The notes under the pieces: model-generated
The model's database searches: none
What the model was told of the DNA's origin: nothing
Seen by the model: only the letters and a program-made list of their open reading frames with translations
Program-made: the position numbers and the translations under genes
Source: Aeromicrobium sp.
GTDB lineage: Bacteria; Actinomycetota; Actinomycetes; Propionibacteriales; Nocardioidaceae
NCBI RefSeq assembly: GCF_023146395.1
Contig: NZ_JAGLCD010000019.1
Coordinates: 1-64,000, forward strand
Direction: 5' to 3'
Length of the DNA: 64,000 nt
Shown here: positions 61,153 through 64,000 of the stretch, one piece after another
Layout of the letters: every line of letters begins with the position of its first letter
Numbering within the stretch: position 1 is the stretch's first letter

Positions 61153-62418
61153 TCAGCTCTCGAACAGGGCCTGGGCGATGTGCTCGCCCCGGCGCGCCCC
61201 GGGCGGCACGGCGTACAGGGCCGAGCCCACGTGGCGGATGTACTCGTTGAGCGCATCGGTCTTCAACGCGGTCTGGATCTGCACGAACTGGGCCGGATCG
61301 CGCTGGAACGACAGGAAGAACAGACCGGCCGTGATCTGCCCGAGGTCGTTGTTGCCGTCGACATAGTTGTACCCGCGGCGCAGCAGGCGCACGCCGTCGT
61401 TGAGGTCGGGGTGCGCCAGACGCACGTGCGAGGTCGACGGCACCGCGAAGTCGCCCGTCGAGGACCGCATCGCGAAGTCGGGCTCGGTCATCTCGGTGCC
61501 CCCGGAGAGCGGTGCCCCCTCACCCTTGGTGCGCCCGATGACGAGCTCCTGCTCCTGCAGCCGCGTGCGGTCCCAGCTCTCGATCGTCATCTGGATCGTG
61601 CGGGCCACGAGATAGCTGCCGCCCGCCATCCACCCGTCCGACGCCCAGACCCAGCGGTCGAGCGCCTCGGCATCGTCGGACAGGATGTTGGCGGTGCCGT
61701 CCTTGAAGCCGAACAGGTTGCGCGGCGTCTGCTGGCCCGCGTCCGTGCGCGAGGTCCGGCCGTAGCCGAGCCGGGTCCACCGCACCTGCGCGCGGCCGAA
61801 GGCGATCCGGCTGAGGTTGCGGATCGCGTGCACCACGACCTGCGGGTCGTCGGCGCACGCTTGGATGCACAGGTCGCCGTCGCTGATCGCGTCCTCGAGC
61901 AGGTCGAAGGCGAACGAGGGGAGCGGCGTCAGGGCCTCGGGCCGCCGGGCCGCGATGCCGAACGGATCGCCCTCACGGTCGAAGAGGGACGCACCGAGAC
62001 CGAACGTCAGGGTCAGGTTGTGCGGACCGAGACCGAGGGCCTCTCCGGTGTCGTCCGGGGGAGCCAGGGGTGAGCCGTCGGTGGCGCCGGACTCGCCGAC
62101 CTCCTGGCCGGCGGTGAGCTGCGCGGCCGCCGCGGTCCAGTCCTGCAGCAGCGACACCAGGTCCTCACGGCTGGCACCGGCCGTCATGTCGAGGCTCGCG
62201 AAGTACAGGTGCTGCTGCACCGGTGTCGTGATGCCGGCCTGGTGATCGCCGTGGAACGCGTGCGAGCCGCGACGGGGATCGTCGGCGCCGGACGACGTCG
62301 CGCGGCCCGTGCCGAAGCCGACGGCGGTGCCCGCCGCGGCCACGGCGGCGAGACCGAGGACGCCGCGGCGGGACACGCCGCGCGACGGCTGGCCGTCCGG
62401 GGGAGTGGGATCGGTCAC
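61153..62418 (-). CDS. efeB: Deferrochelatase/DyP-type heme peroxidase EfeB
   Basis: This 421-residue protein has a twin-arginine signal ('VSRRGVLGLAAVAAAGTAVG', ~14-33), so it is exported folded with its heme. The DyP catalytic GxxDG motif is 'LFGFKDGTANIL' (~232). It works with EfeO and EfeU, either oxidising ferrous iron or recovering iron from heme. It converges with uppS (6-bp gap) and follows efeO by 4 bp. Length and motif order are normal. Confidence 0.95.
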   Translation of the reverse strand: MTDPTPPDGQPSRGVSRRGVLGLAAVAAAGTAVGFGTGRATSSGADDPRRGSHAFHGDHQAGITTPVQQHLYFASLDMTAGASREDLVSLLQDWTAAAAQLTAGQEVGESGATDGSPLAPPDDTGEALGLGPHNLTLTFGLGASLFDREGDPFGIAARRPEALTPLPSFAFDLLEDAISDGDLCIQACADDPQVVVHAIRNLSRIAFGRAQVRWTRLGYGRTSRTDAGQQTPRNLFGFKDGTANILSDDAEALDRWVWASDGWMAGGSYLVARTIQMTIESWDRTRLQEQELVIGRTKGEGAPLSGGTEMTEPDFAMRSSTGDFAVPSTSHVRLAHPDLNDGVRLLRRGYNYVDGNNDLGQITAGLFFLSFQRDPAQFVQIQTALKTDALNEYIRHVGSALYAVPPGARRGEHIAQALFES

Positions 62419-62422
62419 GGGC

Positions 62423-63637
62423 TCACTCGCCGGGGTCGACGCCCAGGACCGTGAAGGTCAGCTTCGACAGCGGTTCGCTCAGGGCGTTGAGCTGGGCGCC
62501 GAGCGCGTTGCGCGCACTCTGGTCGACCGTCTCGTAGGACACGAAGCCGACGTCATAGCTGCCGTAGGTCGCGAGCAGCGCCTCCATCGCGGCGAACTGC
62601 TCGTCGAGCTCGGCGACGAGCTCCTCGCCGTCCGCACCGTTCGCGGCGGCGATGTCGCGCACGCTCTCGTAGGCGACCTGCGCCCCCTCGACGTTGGCGA
62701 GGAAGTCGTACAGATCGGTGTGGGCGAACTCGTTCTCCTCACCGGGCAGCTTGCCGTCCGGTGCGGCGACCTCGTCGAGCAGACCGATCGCGCCGTTGGT
62801 GATGTCGTCGATCGTCAGCTCGAAGTCGTCGGCGTGGACCTCGTCGTACAGGGACTGGATGTCGGCATCGAGCTGGTCGGCCAGCGCCGCGCGGCCCGCG
62901 GCGTCGAGCGGCTGGAGGTCCTCGTCGGGGTAGTTGCCCCGGGCCTCGTCGATCCAGAGGTCCATCTCGATGCGGTGGAAGCCGGTGAAGGGCAGGCCCT
63001 CGGCCTCGGCGCCGGGCTTGCGATAGTCGATCTTGGGATCGAGGTCGCCGAAGTTGCCGGCCGTCGGCTCGACGCGCTCGTAGTTCACCCGCGCCAGCGG
63101 GAACAGGCGGCGGGCCTCGTCGTCGTTGCCGGCACGGTAGGCCTCGGTGAACGCCCGGGTGCCGGTGACGAGCTCGGCGACCTGCGACTTGGTGTAGGCG
63201 GTGTAGCTCGCGACGGCCTCGTCGATCGCCTCCTGGTCACCGGCGGACACCTGGACCTCGTCGCCGGTCACGCTGAACTCCGCCTGCCCGACGCCCTCGC
63301 CGACCATGCCGGGCTTGCAGACCGTGAAGTAGCTGCCCGGCTGGAGCTGCACCGTGAGGTCACGGCTCGCGCCGGCGGCGATGTTCTCGACCTCGCCCAC
63401 GATGCGCAGGCCGTCGTCGGCGAGCACGTAGAACTCGGTGACGTCGTCGCCGGAGTTCTCGACCTCGAACCGCACGGGGCCGCTCGTGGCGGTGGCGGAC
63501 TCCACCTCGCAGTCGTCGGCCGTGCTCGTGACGGCGATCGAGGTCGAGGCGGACGCGTTGTTCTCGACGCACCCGCTCAGGACCAGGGCGCCCACGAGGG
63601 CCAGCGGTGCGGCCGAGCGGAGAGACAGGTGCTTCAT
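62423..63637 (-). CDS. efeO: Iron-uptake lipoprotein EfeO (cupredoxin plus M75 domain)
   Basis: This 404-residue lipoprotein has lipobox LSGC (Cys ~23). An N-terminal cupredoxin-like domain (~30-130) is followed by an imelysin-like M75 domain with the HxxE motif in 'FHRIEMDLW' (~225). It binds and delivers iron to EfeU. The ATG at 63637 overlaps the efeU stop by one base (TGATG). The longer open frame upstream is a shadow of efeU. Confidence 0.94.
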   Translation of the reverse strand: MKHLSLRSAAPLALVGALVLSGCVENNASASTSIAVTSTADDCEVESATATSGPVRFEVENSGDDVTEFYVLADDGLRIVGEVENIAAGASRDLTVQLQPGSYFTVCKPGMVGEGVGQAEFSVTGDEVQVSAGDQEAIDEAVASYTAYTKSQVAELVTGTRAFTEAYRAGNDDEARRLFPLARVNYERVEPTAGNFGDLDPKIDYRKPGAEAEGLPFTGFHRIEMDLWIDEARGNYPDEDLQPLDAAGRAALADQLDADIQSLYDEVHADDFELTIDDITNGAIGLLDEVAAPDGKLPGEENEFAHTDLYDFLANVEGAQVAYESVRDIAAANGADGEELVAELDEQFAAMEALLATYGSYDVGFVSYETVDQSARNALGAQLNALSEPLSKLTFTVLGVDPGE

Positions 63638-64000
63638 CAGGCGGAGACTCCTTCGGGGAAGGGGGAGGCCGCGGGGGTGCGGCGGCGGGTCGTGCGGACG
63701 AAGAGCGTCATGACGACGACGAGATAGACGGCCCAGACGAGGACCTCCAGGACCGTCATCTCGGGGCTGAAGCCGATCGTGCCCTTGAGGAGCGCCGCGG
63801 GCAGGCCGGACGGGTCGATCACGTCGGGGATCCGGAAGAGCCAGGCGGAGTCGCCGTACAGGCTGGAGGCGAACGATCCCGCGCCCGCGGGCGCCGGTTC
63901 GAAGGGGCCCGGCAGGAAGCGCGCCTCCTGGAGATCGTGCACGGCGTAGGCGAGCACGCCCGCCGCCACGACGACGAGCAGGCCGCCCGTCCACTGGAAG
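63637..64000 (-). CDS. efeU: Iron permease EfeU/FTR1, C-terminal part (cut by window edge)
   Basis: Only the last ~120 residues are in the window, and the start lies beyond 64000. The visible part has '[20 protein letters not shown]' (membrane helix and linker) and a final membrane segment '[15 protein letters not shown]' with a basic tail. This matches the end of OFeT/FTR1-family EfeU. The Rex-x-E iron motifs are in the missing part. It is the first gene of the efeU-efeO-efeB operon visible here. Confidence 0.88.
   Translation of the reverse strand, partial: FQWTGGLLVVVAAGVLAYAVHDLQEARFLPGPFEPAPAGAGSFASSLYGDSAWLFRIPDVIDPSGLPAALLKGTIGFSPEMTVLEVLVWAVYLVVVMTLFVRTTRRRTPAASPFPEGVSA

Overview
The window is about 70% G+C and has the gene content and synteny of an actinobacterium. 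It carries ahcY, mtrA-mtrB-lpqB, a ComF-family gene, hpf and secA in the order of the mycobacterial Rv3248c-Rv3240c region. It also has an Rv3235-family gene, recO-uppS as in Rv2362c-Rv2361c, a BldC/excisionase-type HTH protein and MtrAB signalling. Many genes start at an ATG or GTG lying 6-8 nt after a TAnnnT box, which indicates leaderless transcription. The best inference is Propionibacteriales/Nocardioidaceae (Aeromicrobium-like). The genus is inferred and could not be tested here. Coding density is very high and no stretch over 300 bp lacks a gene.

Layout. 0.2-5.7 kb: peptide-type ABC transporter (minus strand) in which one permease and both ATPases form a single protein. 5.8-11.4 kb: two tandem pairs of a DUF5819-like membrane-anchored protein and an HTTM (vitamin-K-carboxylase-like/SdpB-like) membrane protein, flanking a sortase-type LPSTG surface protein. 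11.4-19.6 kb: MFS transporter, M13 metallopeptidase, siderophore-interacting flavoprotein, IspD-like cytidylyltransferase, GT2 glycosyltransferase, KtrB/KtrA potassium uptake and a Trm112-like protein. 19.6-31.4 kb: conserved core with ahcY, mtrAB-lpqB, comF, hpf, a NarL-type regulator, a YcaQ-type glycosylase and secA. 31.4-37.0 kb: Rv3235-family and LysM proteins, an unknown protein, HTH protein, SAF protein, CpaE-like ATPase, WS/DGAT acyltransferase and a small DUF6912-like protein. 37.1-42.6 kb: DUF2505, PspA, a second LPSTG protein built of RTX-like repeats, and a TcrXY/TrcRS-like two-component system. 42.6-48.0 kb: trmL, SRPBCC protein, tRNA-Leu(UAG), bcp, DUF3618, FUSC-type exporter, a cassette with two very strong Shine-Dalgarno sequences and a terminator, and an Na+/H+ antiporter.

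48.0-58.0 kb: eight tightly overlapping minus-strand genes (GNAT, enolase-superfamily racemase, N-acyl-D-amino-acid deacylase, polar amino-acid ABC transporter, alpha/beta hydrolase, M20 hydrolase) with a divergent PucR/CdaR regulator. This reads as a catabolic operon for D- and N-acyl-amino acids that uses N-acylation, racemisation and deacylation. 58.0-64.0 kb: thioesterase, quinone oxidoreductase, recO-uppS and the efeUOB iron-uptake operon, with efeU cut by the window edge.

Most interesting regions: the duplicated DUF5819-HTTM modules around the LPSTG protein, the amino-acid operon with its complete set of activities, the leader-ORF/terminator cassette at 45.7-46.2 kb, and a helically phased repeat array at 32.47-32.52 kb.
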